DNA from: Camellia lanceoleosa
Lineage: Eukaryota; Streptophyta; Magnoliopsida; Ericales; Theaceae
Reading direction: 5' to 3'
NCBI GenBank assembly: GCA_025200525.1
Contig: CM045768.1
Location: 52,813,177-52,877,176, forward strand
DNA length: 64,000 bases
The position numbers and the translations under genes were made by a program. Below are positions 35,211-46,700 of this stretch, in pieces. Position 1 is the stretch's first letter. Each line of letters starts with the position of its first letter. Under the pieces are notes generated by a model. That model saw nothing but the letters and a program-made list of their open reading frames with translations, had not been told where the DNA came from and made no database searches.

Positions 35211-36095
35211 AGGTGAATTGTGATCTCTCTCTCCCATGACTTTGCGTTCTTTTTCTATTCAAATTTTGAGTTCCGGGCTTTGGGTTTTATTCACGTCTAC
35301 AAGTAACTCATTCTATTCAAATTTCCAAATTCAGTACATTGATTTGGGTTTTGCTTGTACAATGTGGGTTTTCCGTAGTTCAATTTGGTGTTTGGAAATT
35401 CTGTTTGTGTGGTTGAACGATTTCTTCTATTCATGCTTCAAGGTCTAGTAATTGCTGATATATTAGTTAATTAGGGTTTTCATTGAACGATCATTTGAAG
35501 AAAATTGAGCAAAATTGAGTCTTGTCCTGTTGAGTTTTTGTGTATTGACTACTAAATATGTGCTTTCATGGTCGTAATGTGATTGGATGTAATTTTAACT
35601 CATACTCACTCAGTTATAATTGTGCAAAGATATAATCCAAGAATAGTCCTGATTCTGTGATCGGTTTTTATGTGCCTAAACTTTTTCCTATTTGCAATGA
35701 TTTTGCTGTGGTATTATAATAGAAATGGTTGATGTTTAAAGTTGAAATACAGCGACTTCATTTGAAAAAAAATATATATATATTTTAATATTACTTTGTG
35801 TTAATTTTGACCATTGGGTTATGTTATTCGCTAACGTGTCTTGAAGAAAGGAATTTGCATTAAACACACAGGGAAAGATTTGTATATCTAGAAGAGTTAT
35901 AATAAAGCGTTGGCATTCTTATCTTATCTTAGAATATATTATATATATATATATATATCTATAACTTTTTTTGTGAGTTCTTTTTGTGCATGGTTTGGAT
36001 TCTTTCTCAAAGATTACATATAAATTTCTATTGAAAAGTTTTATTGAACTTTTTAAAATTGGAAATGATTTGACGTAATTTCAGTTTCTTAACAG

Positions 36096-36144
36096 TGAAG
36101 GGTCATTGCTGCAGCAGGCTTCATCTTCTTTAGCTTCACCAGAG
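36096..36144 (+). other. Candidate internal exon of an unknown gene (a)
   Basis: Bounded by TTTCTTAACAG and GAG|GTGTTC. It reads EGSLLQQASSSLASPE with one leading base. It ends in phase 0, which matches the start of the candidate exon at 37672. It could be chance, since the region around it (35211-38000) is otherwise non-coding in appearance. Confidence 0.3.
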
Positions 36145-37671
36145 GTGTTCTACCTTATTTTCTCAAGTCTTGTTGCATAGTCAATAAAAATAGGAGATTT
36201 CTATATCCATATAGCAATATGGTTGTCTCACAATCCGCTCTCTCACAAGGCAGTCCCCATCCATGAGAGAAGGTTGTGGATACATCCTTCTTAAGTTGTG
36301 GATTTAGCGATTTCCAAAAAAATATGTGTGATGATAGTAAGTTACTTTTTAGTTGTGTATATATAGGTATTAGTTGGCCGCATTGTGTTTTTTGTTTGTT
36401 TGGTAATTGATTTTTTCTAAAGTCGTTTACAAGACACGAGGGAAGCGAATGAAATTGGGATCGTATAACATCTATATTCTCTTCACCCAATCCGTAAATT
36501 CTTATTGCACAACCATGTACGTCACGTGGTGGCAGCATTCGTTTTTAGGCTCCATGTCTATCACATGCTACCATGTAACCTCCTCAGAACCTCTGCTGTT
36601 GATCACCAATGCATGAAAACATGTTCTTACCCACTTGTTAAGGAAAACATGTTCTTACCCATCTTTGTTCCTCATGTGGAATATTATTGCCCCTGGGCCT
36701 ATCTTGCTAAGGTGCTGTTTGCTATTTCTGGAGTTGTATTGGTCAATCTGGACTGTTTACCTAGGAGGTAATTTTTATTAGGTCCTATGTACAATGTTTC
36801 ATCCATCTATTAGCAATTGTTTTATATGTGAACTTTTCTCGAGTACAATAGCTACCTAATTCTATAATGGATTCCAAGTAAAGTATCAAATAAATGTTCT
36901 TTTTTTTCTTCAAAGATATATAATATTCTCTATGGCCTGTATATATAGCAACTGAACTATAAAGTAGAATCTAGTCTTTGGTATATAAACTAATAATGCC
37001 TCCTATTGATGTCATTGTATATAGGAAATTGTAATTTTTATGTAGTCTTCTGCTATTCTTTGTTTCATAATCTCATGGTTGCTGTATTCCAATTTAGGTA
37101 CCTTCATTTATGCCACGAACTTCTAATTTAAGAGTGCTCTTGGCTGGATTATGTAGCCTTCTGTCATTAATATAAACTGCAATCGATTTCCTCTCCATCT
37201 CAAAGTGGGCCCACTTGGACTATCAGTCATCTTATATGGCACAACACCTCCACCCTTGACTTGGTAGCCTAGTTTAAATTGTCTGTTTTCATGAAGAGAA
37301 ACATGCAAAAAAATGCTCCAAAAAAGGCATTAATATGGTATTGTCGTGGGTGTCACATCATGATTATGATTCATGTCTGACTATCTCATGGATGAACGAT
37401 TTTTATAAAAGTTACAATATTTGAATGTCGGCATTAGAAGTTGTATAAATTTCTTATGCGATTCCTACATTGTTCTTTAATAAGCTCAATGTTTTCCATA
37501 CTTTGGATTCTTAGTTGTCAGTTGTCCCAAAGTGTGCGCGTGTATTTCTGCGTGTGCTTCTTTGGATGTTTTCCTCACTGCTTTGTTGCCAATATATATT
37601 TTTGGAATGGGCATTGTTGTATAACTCTTTCAGGATGGTTTATAATTTCTGACTTCAAATTTGGCTCATAG

Positions 37672-37792
37672 ACAATTCAAGACTCGAGAAAGGAAGATAC
37701 GAATAAGAAGGTTTCAAAATATGAATTGACAAAATTTGCTTGGAGCAAGTTAACTGGGAGACCTTGTTTGAAGCTTGCCATGTTTGCATCAG
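37672..37792 (+). other. Candidate internal exon of an unknown gene (b)
   Basis: Bounded by TTGGCTCATAG and GCATCAG|GTCTCTC. It reads TIQDSRKEDTNKKVSKYELT, then AWSKLTGRPCLKLAMFASG, with no stop and coding-like composition in an AT-rich setting. It starts in phase 0 and ends in phase 1. I do not recognise the family and found no following exon. A retained fragment of a degraded gene is possible. Confidence 0.4.
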
Positions 37793-38000
37793 GTCTCTCT
37801 TCTCGCTTTGATACCAATTATTTAACAATTTCCCATTAGTGCATGTAACATGATGATTCTAATCTTCTGATCTTCATATACAGTGAACATATGCTCAGTT
37901 CAATCAATATTTAAGTACTTTGGTGAATTTCCAAATTATTAACGTTGATTTTTTTTTAAATTTTTCTTAAACTTTCTCGAATTACTCTTTGAAATATCTA

Positions 38001-38289
38001 TTATTTCAAATAAACTCTGTATCTCCATACGATTCAAGTTCATTTAGAAATTTTCTTTCTCTTGTTTATTTATTTATTGTCAGTTAACTGTGTACAACTT
38101 ATGTCCCTCTCTCTTTCGGAGGTTTGATGTTGATCTTATCTTTTAAACATTTCCAGAGTTCTCGCTCAATTATTAGCTTTTAGCTTTTTTGATTCTTGTT
38201 TTCGTTTTCATTTTTGTTTTTGGTTCTACATGCTGCACAATCCCATTTGGGCAGACCTCAGTCCACTGTGCTCCAACTTGCATGAGCAG
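38001..38289. repeat. Direct repeat, copy 1 of a local duplication
   Basis: From TTATTTCAAATAAACTC to CCAACTTGCATGAGCAG. It matches 38631-38913 along its length, including GTTCTACATGCTGCAC-AATCCC and CAGACCTCAGTCCACTG. The copies are separated by about 340 bases of very AT-rich DNA (38290-38630) absent from the copies themselves. Confidence 0.85.
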
Positions 38290-38630
38290 ACAAATTTTTA
38301 GGCTTTACAAAATAAGAAAAAATTAGTATATTAACGAATGTAATTAACTACTATCATATGGTAACTTAAATTTACGAAACTTATAAAATGAAATGCATTT
38401 ATATTTTATCATAAATATAACTTTTTTAATTTTTACCAATTAAATTATGACATGTATTTTTTATTAAGAACTTAAAACACACAATTATTGACATCAGAAT
38501 AAAAACTTTCTCTCATGTGTAACTTTGATAAAAATAAATAAAATTTAATTGATTATAAATCATTTTACTACATATTTTAGATTAATTTTATATTATTATT
38601 TAAATTTAAAAACTATTTTTTGATTATGTA

Positions 38631-38913
38631 TTATTTCAAAATAAACTCCTTATCTACGAAGGATTTGAGCTCATTTAGAAATTTTCTTTCTCTTGTTCAT
38701 TTATTTATTGTCAGTTAACTGTGTATAGCTTATGTCCCTCTCTCTCTCTGAGGTTTGATGTTGATCTTATCCTTTGGAACATTTCCAGAGTTCTTGCTCA
38801 AGTATTAGCTTTTAGATTTTTTGATTCTTGTCTTTGTTTTTGTTTTTGGTTCTACATGCTGCATAATCCCATGTGGGCAGACCTCAGTCCACTGTGCTCC
38901 AACTTGCATGAGT
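38631..38913. repeat. Direct repeat, copy 2 of a local duplication
   Basis: The partner of 38001-38289 at a 630-base offset. Differences are point changes and small indels, for example TCTTTCGGAGG against TCTCTCTGAGG. 38914-39649 holds no gene that I can support. Confidence 0.85.
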
Positions 38914-39649
38914 ACAAGAAACAGAGAAAATGCAGCAAACCTTTGTACCCTTTGAACAGTTTTGGAGTTTTTGTGACTTACTAGCTTTTGAGCTTTTTTA
39001 TTTTTTGGTAATTGTAAATTTCCATATTGTTCTGGATACTAATGTAGTTCCCATCTGTGTAGATTTTAATATAGTCTATGTTCTGCTGCACCCTAACTTG
39101 CATCAATGCAGAAAGCAATAATACAGAAAAATCTAATTGAATCAGAGCTTTGCTTCCCAAAATTTCAAAAACATTAGTCTCATCATAGTAAATCGAACTT
39201 GTTAAATAATTGGTTAGAATATAGATATGCTTGTCTTTGATTACTCAACTGCTGCTGTCTTTTGCAATTCCAAGCCAACCTCATGGATCCGTGGCTATTT
39301 CTAGTGACTGTGGCTTACTCTTCTGCTCCTTTCATTTCAACACTGTTGGCCTAGGAATAGGCATTGGCATTGGCATTGACACCAAAACTCAAGGCCATGC
39401 ATGATGCAGCTGGTTGGATCAGCGTGATGGACCACCTGCAATAATTATGTGGACAACCATAACTTTTTGCTAAAGATCAGAGACGATGATTTTCTGTAGG
39501 TCAGCACCACTTTTGCATCCACAAAGATACTTACCATTTTTATTTTCTTAAAGGAGAAATAGCACCCCAGCAATAATCACTTGCATCAGTTTCAAGCACT
39601 GGTCAACCAGGCATGACTTGGAAGGCTCCTGGGTGGCAAGGTAATGAAT

Positions 39650-39859
39650 GCCTCGTTTGAGATGAGTGTTTGGACTAAAATAGTCATATAGGATAAAATA
39701 GGCTATTTTAGCCAAATATGACAAAATGTTACATCCAACCCATAATCATTTCATTTTTTTTCTCACAAAAGTCAAAAAAGTCAAAAAGTCAATCTCAAAC
39801 GAGACTTTTTAATTCCATACTAAAATAGCCAAAAAGCCAACCCATATCCCAAACGAACC
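39650..39859. mobile_element. Small TIR MITE
   Basis: Left GCCTCGTTTGAGATGAG, right CATATCCCAAACGAACC, with sub-terminal ACTAAAATAG and CTAAAATAGCC in inverted arrangement. About 210 bp, with many AGTCAAAAAG units inside. The target duplication is not clear. It resembles 52980-53208. Confidence 0.55.
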
Positions 39860-40731
39860 TGATGTGGAGTAGTTATCGAATTTGGAATTTCAAATTCTAC
39901 CAAAAATTGAGACAAAAATTGCGCCTCGTTTTGATGCTTGGCTTGTTTAATAATCGAGTCAAGTTTGAATAAAGAGCTTGGTTTGAATGGGTTCATAAAC
40001 ACAAAAATATATAAATTATTAATGTTTATTTTAATAATATATTAAGTATATTTGTATAAATTTATTTTATTTATTTATTTATTGTTTATATTTAATGTTT
40101 GTGCAAATTTTCATATGGTCAAAGTTTGCTTAATGTTTAGTGTTTGTTAATTTCTAGTTGGTCATAACAGCTAACTTTTTATTGGACATAATCATGTTGG
40201 TTGTTGTTCTGTTTAGCAGTAATCAAACATTGTACACTTAAATTTTTTATGTATGCCCCCTCCTACTTTTGTAGAAAGGAAATTTGGTCGCTGTGGGCCT
40301 CGGAATCGGTTGTTGATGTCAGGTTATGAACTATGTTCATCAAGACTTGGACTAATCATGAACCATAAAAATTTTATGAATTCCAACAACTTATATCCCT
40401 CAGATGTGGTTTGTAGAGAATGTTTTGAGGTTCTGACTTGTCCAATTGACACCCCATACCAGAGCCTTGGGTGTCTTTTTAATGTCGAGTCCATGTCCTG
40501 TAATTCTTTTTGCTTAGACTCGACATCATTTTTTTTTTTTCATTTGACTTTTTAATCTACAAGACCTACCTTTTCTATTATATATGTTGATTAAATTTTA
40601 GTTCACTTTTTTGAAATTTTAATTATTTGCTTATTGTATGATATGATTCTAGGCTTAATTATAAAGGTGAGTTTAAGAGTGCTTGTAGTTAACTTTAACT
40701 AGTCAGCTCGACTACTCTATATAATCTACTC
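39860..40731. other. Intergenic DNA
   Basis: A 100-codon open stretch at 40253-40555 (MPPPTFVERKFGRCG) has no recognisable domain and ends in a phenylalanine run from poly-T. I do not treat it as a gene. Nothing else is supported. Confidence 0.4.
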
Positions 40732-40801
40732 GGTACACTCTAATTGTCGTCCTAGCCACTTTAATCGGTACACTCTAATTGTCGTCCTAGCCACTTTAAT
40801 C
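40732..40801. repeat. Perfect 35-bp tandem duplication
   Basis: GGTACACTCTAATTGTCGTC followed by CTAGCCACTTTAATC occurs twice with no difference and no spacer, so the event is recent or the site is unstable. Confidence 0.95.
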
Positions 40802-40852
40802 AAATACTCTACTTTATACCTTGCCAAACTCTGACCAACCACATTGTGGCAG

Positions 40853-40946
40853 GGGCGGAATTAGAATTTTGATTCATGGGGCCAAACTTAAGAATCTTTA
40901 TGTTTAATGGGGTGCCATGCCTTCCAACCCTTACACAGTTCGCCAC
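40853..40946. mobile_element. Possible short hAT-like remnant
   Basis: CAGGGGCGGAATTAG at the left and CAGTTCGCCACTG at the right form a weak inverted pair of the CAGGGGCGGA type seen in plant hAT elements. No target duplication was found. Confidence 0.3.
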
Positions 40947-41459
40947 TGGACCTGGGTCATATCTCTATCAATATAAATAAATAATTGATCACTAGTGAAT
41001 CATTGCATAACAATTATGATAAGTTTTTGATTGTCTAAGTTATGAATTATTTTCTAGTTCTGAATTCAGATCACTTGTTTCTTTTTACGGACCTCTTTTT
41101 CTTTACAAACCAATAAAATATAAGCAAATAAAGAATTTCCATTTCCATGAACTACAGTAGTTCATGTGACTTAAAATCTTCCAATTTAGTACCTTCTATC
41201 ATTCTTTTATTGTCTGTTTTCTAAAATGTATTCGCTTTCAAATCCATCTATCTACTCTCGCTTTGAGTATGTTCAAGTACCAAAGAACACGAAAGAAAAA
41301 TAAAATATATCAAATTGTATGCTATACAAATACTAGAATTTATATATAAAATGATAGTCTTATTTATGTTTATTGATTGAAAGTCAAAATACTCATCACT
41401 TTAATTTTCAATTACAAAAGGAAAAAGATTGGTAGCTCGAATCTGTGGCTCGAAAAATG

Positions 41460-41870
41460 GCTCGAATTCGAATTCGAAGACAGAGACAGAGAGAAAAGGG
41501 GAAAAGAGGAAGAGGGAAGAGGGAGAGAAGAGAGGAAGAAGAGAGGAGACGAGAAAGAGGAGGAGAGAGGAGGAGAGGAGATCGTCGCAGCACCACCGCC
41601 GTCGCCTCGCCGCCCGATCGTCAGAAGACAAATGCCTCCGCCCGCCTCCTCCTCCCCCTGTGATTATGCCCCCTCCAGTCCTCCTCCTTCCTCCTCCTCC
41701 TCCTCCCTTCTCTTCTCCTTCTCTTCTTCTCCACCCTTCTTCTTCTTCTTCTTCCTTCTGCAACAAAAGCACAAGAAAAAAGAAAAAAAAATAAACAAAG
41801 ACACCAAAACGATGTCGTTTTGGTGTCGAGCCAAATTTCGGGCACCGAATTTCGAGCTATGTAGCGGGGT
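41460..41870. repeat. Purine tract / pyrimidine tract with adjacent perfect palindrome
   Basis: 41475-41580 is almost pure GA (GAGAAGAGAGGAAGAAGAGA), 41585-41640 is CCG/CTC-rich, and 41640-41760 is TCC/TTC-rich. The two tracts are near-complementary, so long lysine/arginine/glutamate or serine/proline frames appear on both strands and are compositional. At 41800-41827 lies a perfect inverted repeat, 13-base arms GACACCAAAACGA and TCGTTTTGGTGTC around TG. 40947-41459 shows no gene. Confidence 0.75.
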
Positions 41871-43246
41871 CGATTACAAAAATATCATTATCACAATATT
41901 CTGTCTTAAATTATGTATTCATATTATTATTATTATTTAACAAAACAAGTATGCTACAAGGGGATAGTTGGTGTAACTACAAAAATATATCCCAGTGATT
42001 AACTGATCATATGCTAGTGTAATAATTACATAGTTGCTAGACTTATTATATTATAATAAACTTTTATAACTCACCCATTTGATATTAATGTATTTTGCTT
42101 AAATGTTGGTTTAATTAGCTTGGTGTTTAAGTTTCAGTGATTAGTTCGTTTATAGTAAACAAATTGGAATAAAGCAAACAGACCTAATATCTTTATCATT
42201 ATTCTTCTGTTGCTTGGAAGAAAGGCGGGTCAAATGTCCCTCTCTTTTTGTGGTATAGGCAGTCCTTATTTAAACCCCTATTTTGGTTGGGAGATATATA
42301 TATGTCATCACCAACCGATGTTAATATCTCAATCAAAAGTCCTACATGACAATGATTAAGCCCTGGTGCACAGAGTAACCATTTTCACAAACAAGACTCA
42401 CATTTGGAAAAGATTCCTTTGGAAGATCAAGAGGATGGTATCCCTCATGATTTGTCTTCTCCACCAAGATTAACGGTTGAAATGAACTTATTTTTTAAGG
42501 GTATTTGGAACTTCGCTGAGATTAATCTCTAGATATATATAATCTCCATCTAATATACACTTGTTTGGCATTTAGTTAAATTTTCATTTTTTTTTTGCTT
42601 TAGTATTTTTTTTAAAAAATTTGTGTCAAATTTTATTTTTCCAGTCCGTTAGTGTAGAAGAATTTTTATTTATTTATTTATTTTTTTGTCTTTAGTAGAC
42701 TCTTTTAAATTTTTTTTACTTTTACATTAGGTCTAGCCGGGTAAATTCTAAATGCTATAGTTTTCTAATTAAAAAAAATATCACTAATGATAAATAAATA
42801 AAAGTCAACAAAAAACTATTAAAAAGGCAATCTCAAATAATCTCTGCATAATTTGATCTAGACTGTAATTTAAGTGGTTATGAGAGAATATTTAGATGCT
42901 AGTAAAGTGAGATTTTAGGATCAAGTCAATCGAATATCATTCGTGGTTAACTTACGAAGTTAATTATAAAATAAATTTATGTGATCCACATAAGATATGT
43001 ATGTTTACTAATTTTAAAAATAAAAATAGAATAACAATGCTATCTATGATTAAAAGAATTCTTAAATAAAAAAGATACCAATTAATTGTGTGAGATAAGA
43101 ATTATCACACTTAAAATGTGATTGTTGCTCAACAATCAGTAAAATATTTTGTGTACAATTAATTTCATAATCAAACTGTAGAGGATCAGGAGTCAAATAA
43201 TGGTTACAGTTAAACAAACAACACTTGGCAATATCATACAAATCAA
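41871..43246. other. Intergenic DNA upstream of laccase
   Basis: AT-rich with no gene, RNA or clear mobile element. It may contain distal laccase promoter elements. Confidence 0.4.
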
Positions 43247-43257
43247 ACCAACCAAAC
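43247..43257 (+). promoter_or_regulatory. AC-type MYB site upstream of laccase
   Basis: ACCAACCAAAC contains the AC-II element ACCAACC (43247-43253) and overlaps AACCAAAC (43250-43257). AC elements are bound by R2R3-MYB factors that drive lignin genes. It lies about 530 bases before the start codon. Confidence 0.5.
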
Positions 43258-43607
43258 AAAAATCTGGTATCCGTGAATCATTATTCATATGTTAAGATTT
43301 GCAATATCAAACAACATGACATAAATGTCCTCCAAGACACAGTTTCTAAGGTATAGATTGGAATCATCTAGTTAATTCACACTTGGGTGCAATTGGGAAA
43401 AAAAAAAACAAAAACCACCATGAAGATAATGTTTGACAATAATTAGGAGTTCAAATCAAAAAAATTGACTTCAATAACACTCCAACAGTGAATGAAGTTG
43501 GACCAACAGTTGGCCTATCTATTTTTACTGATTATTTTTTTCCAAATGAAATCACTGTCTGTAATTTTTTTTTCCCAGAGAAAATCTAAAGCATTGATTA
43601 CCTAATC

Positions 43608-43643
43608 AACCAAACACTCCTTAACCCTATGCCTCTATATAAA
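43608..43643 (+). promoter_or_regulatory. Laccase core promoter: MYB-like site and TATA box
   Basis: AACCAAAC at 43608-43615 fits the plant MYB consensus, and TATATAAA at 43636-43643 is a good TATA box. Transcription would start about 30 bases downstream, giving a 5' leader of about 110 bases before the ATG at 43780. Confidence 0.6.
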
Positions 43644-43779
43644 CATCACCACTGGGCTTTCATGAATCATTCCATACACTGAGAGAGAAGCTGTAATTAA
43701 AGTACAAGCAAGTTTGGCTTTACTGTTGTTTCTTGTTTCAAAGTACAGAGAAATCAAGTACTAAACAAACACTCAAAAC

Positions 43780-46700
43780 ATGGGTTCTTCTTCATTTATT
43801 CCATCTCCACCATTTGTGGGTGTTTTACTCTGCATATTATTCACTGTTGCAAGTGCAAAGCATGCAAGCATTACAAGGCACTACAAGTTCAATGTAATGA
43901 ATGCCCTTTCGATATTAGCTCATTTTAGAATATGATCTTTTGGTCCGCTCTCATCTAATCCTCTGTTCCAAAGACGGTATTGTTTGGAACAAAAAGACAT
44001 AGATGAGTGGGACAGAAGATCTTCGATTGTTAAAATTTATGATATATGCTTACACGTCTTTGGTTTTATCATTTTTGTTGATATGTTTTGTAGGTAAGAT
44101 TGCAAAATGTGACAAGATTGTGCCATACAAAGACTATTTTGACTGTCAATGGGAAGTTTCCTGGCCCTCGGATTATTGCTAGAGAGGGCGATCGTTTGTT
44201 GATCAAGGTTGTCAATCATGTTCCCAACAATGTCAGCTTCCATTGGTATGTCAACCATCCACTATCTTTGATAGTTCGGCTAGGAACACAGAAATCAAAC
44301 ACTGCATGAAATGCATATAAATGAATAATATTACATAATTTGTAGGTGGAATCCATTTTTAAAATTTTTCCATCCATATATATTTTGTGACAATTTATGG
44401 TTTTCTAGACTTACTACTCAATCAATTATCTATTTTTATTTATTTTTAATTTTTTTAACAAATTCAAGCTCGAAACTCTAACTATATATATATATATATT
44501 TGCACATAAGATCTCGTCTTCATTCTCCAACCTTTCTTTATCCTAAACTATTTCTCAATTACACGATGAATCTCTCTAAACTCAATCATGTAATAGAGAA
44601 GTTATTTGAAATAGGAACAAGAAATATGGAGACAGAGGATTTGATCCTCAAAACTTGAACCGTGTATTATATCAACAATACGAGGGATTCAAAAATTTTA
44701 CTTTGAAAAATACTTAAAAAACAAATGTATGATAACGATTTATTTCTAGACTATAAATCATAATTCGAGATAAATTTCTTGACAATTTTTCTAAGTTTTT
44801 ATATTTTCATATATATATATGATCACCAATTACCATAACACGCAATTTAACTATTCCTCTGTTCACTAATTATGATTTTGGTGAATGGTTTTATGATGAG
44901 AACAGGCATGGAATTAGGCAACTTCAGAGTGGATGGGCAGATGGGCCATCCTATGTGACTCAGTGCCCTATACAAACAGGGCAGACCTATGTGTACAACT
45001 TCACCATTGTCGGGCAAAGGGGAACTCTGTTTTGGCATTCCCATATCTCATGGCTTAGAGCAACCCTCTATGGACCTCTCATCATCCTCCCCAAGCACAA
45101 TGTTTCTTACCCATTTCCCAAACCCCACAAGGAAGTCCCCATCCTTTTCGGTAACCATCTAACACATTTACTGAACCAAGAATTTTTTGTACCTAAATTT
45201 CTTTGTTTCTTTGTCTTTATGCATTCTCTGCGATTGTGTTTTGTTTTGAAATTCTCACTAAACCATGTTATTAGAAAAATATTGAGATAGAGAAATTTTA
45301 AGTACACAAGATCTCATACCCATTTATTGGCTTAAATCTACTAACATAAAAGATAAGAATCTATAAATTTTACTCTGGAATATATCCCAAAACAAGCATA
45401 CGGTTTAAATTCAAACCTAATGAGTTGTGAGCCACACCTATAATGAATACGGTGCGCACAATTTAAGTTTGACCAATTTTTTAGATATTTTTCTGGGTAC
45501 GGTTGTGTCTTCATTTTCCCACCATCTCATAAGATTAAAAAAATTTCGAGACAGAGAAATTTAAGTACAAAAGATCGTGTCCCATTTACTGGCCTTATAA
45601 ATCCACTAACATATGATTGTCTGTATTTCATACATAAAATCTACAGGCGAGTGGTGGAATGCTGATACAGAGGCAGTCATCAACCAGGCACTGCAAACTG
45701 GAGCTGGCCCAAACAACTCTGATGCATACACCATTAACGGACTTCCAGGGCCACTGTACAATTGCTCTGCCAATGGTAATCCTCAGTTAGGCCTATTGTA
45801 CAAATTTCTTTTACACAATTCTAATTTGTTTTTGATGCATTGGCAGAGACATTCAAGCTCAATGTCAAGCCTGGCAAGACATACCTTCTTCGCCTGATCA
45901 ACGCTGCACTCAATGACGATCTATTCTTCAGAATCCAGAACCATTCCCTCACAATTGTCGAAGCAGATGCAGTTTATGTCAAACCATTCCAAACAGATAC
46001 TCTCCTAATTGCCCCTGGACAAACCACCAACGTCCTACTCAAAACCAACCCCAACACCAACAACACCGCTTTCTTAATGGCGGCGAGCCCATACTCCACT
46101 GCGGCCTCAGGCACCTTCGACAACACCACCATTGTTGGAGTTCTCGAGTACGGGAAAAACCCGTCTATGTCGTCTTTTTCCAACGCTTCTTTAGGCCTCC
46201 CATTTCCAATTCTCCCTTTAATCAACGCGACTTCCTTCGTTGCAAATTTCACTTCCACATTTCGCAGTTTGAACACTGTTAAATTTCCTGCCAATAAGGT
46301 CCCTAAAACTGTCCAAAGGCGGTTTTTCTTCACAGTAGGCCTGGGGACCAAACCGTGCCCGAAAAACCAGACTTGTCAGGGACCTAATGGGACGAAATTT
46401 TCTGCTTCTATGAACAACATATCGTTTTCTCTACCCACAACTGCTCTCCTCCAGTCTTATTTCTTTGGAAAATCGAACGGTGTTTATACTACTGATTTTC
46501 CGAGTACTCCACTTGTGCCGTTCAATTATACCGGGACACCGCCTAACAACACCATGGTGAGCAATGGAACCAAGTTGGTGGTGCTGCCTTTTAACACCAC
46601 CGTGGAGGTGGTGCTGCAGGATACTAGTATTCAGGGGGCGGAGAACCACCCTCTTCATCTTCATGGATACAATTTCTTTGTGATTGCACAAGGTTCTGGA

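Noticed and set aside
36155..36538. 127-codon minus-strand frame
   Set aside because: Overlaps candidate exon surroundings, lacks any familiar motif and has no supporting context; composition is not convincing.
40253..40555. 100-codon open frame MPPPTFVERKFGRCG
   Set aside because: No recognisable domain, ends in a poly-T-encoded Phe run, no promoter or splice context.
41377..41940. Frames of 60-187 codons on both strands rich in Glu/Arg/Lys or Ser/Pro/Phe
   Set aside because: They arise from GA and TC tracts. All frames on both strands stay open because the tract has no stop trinucleotides.
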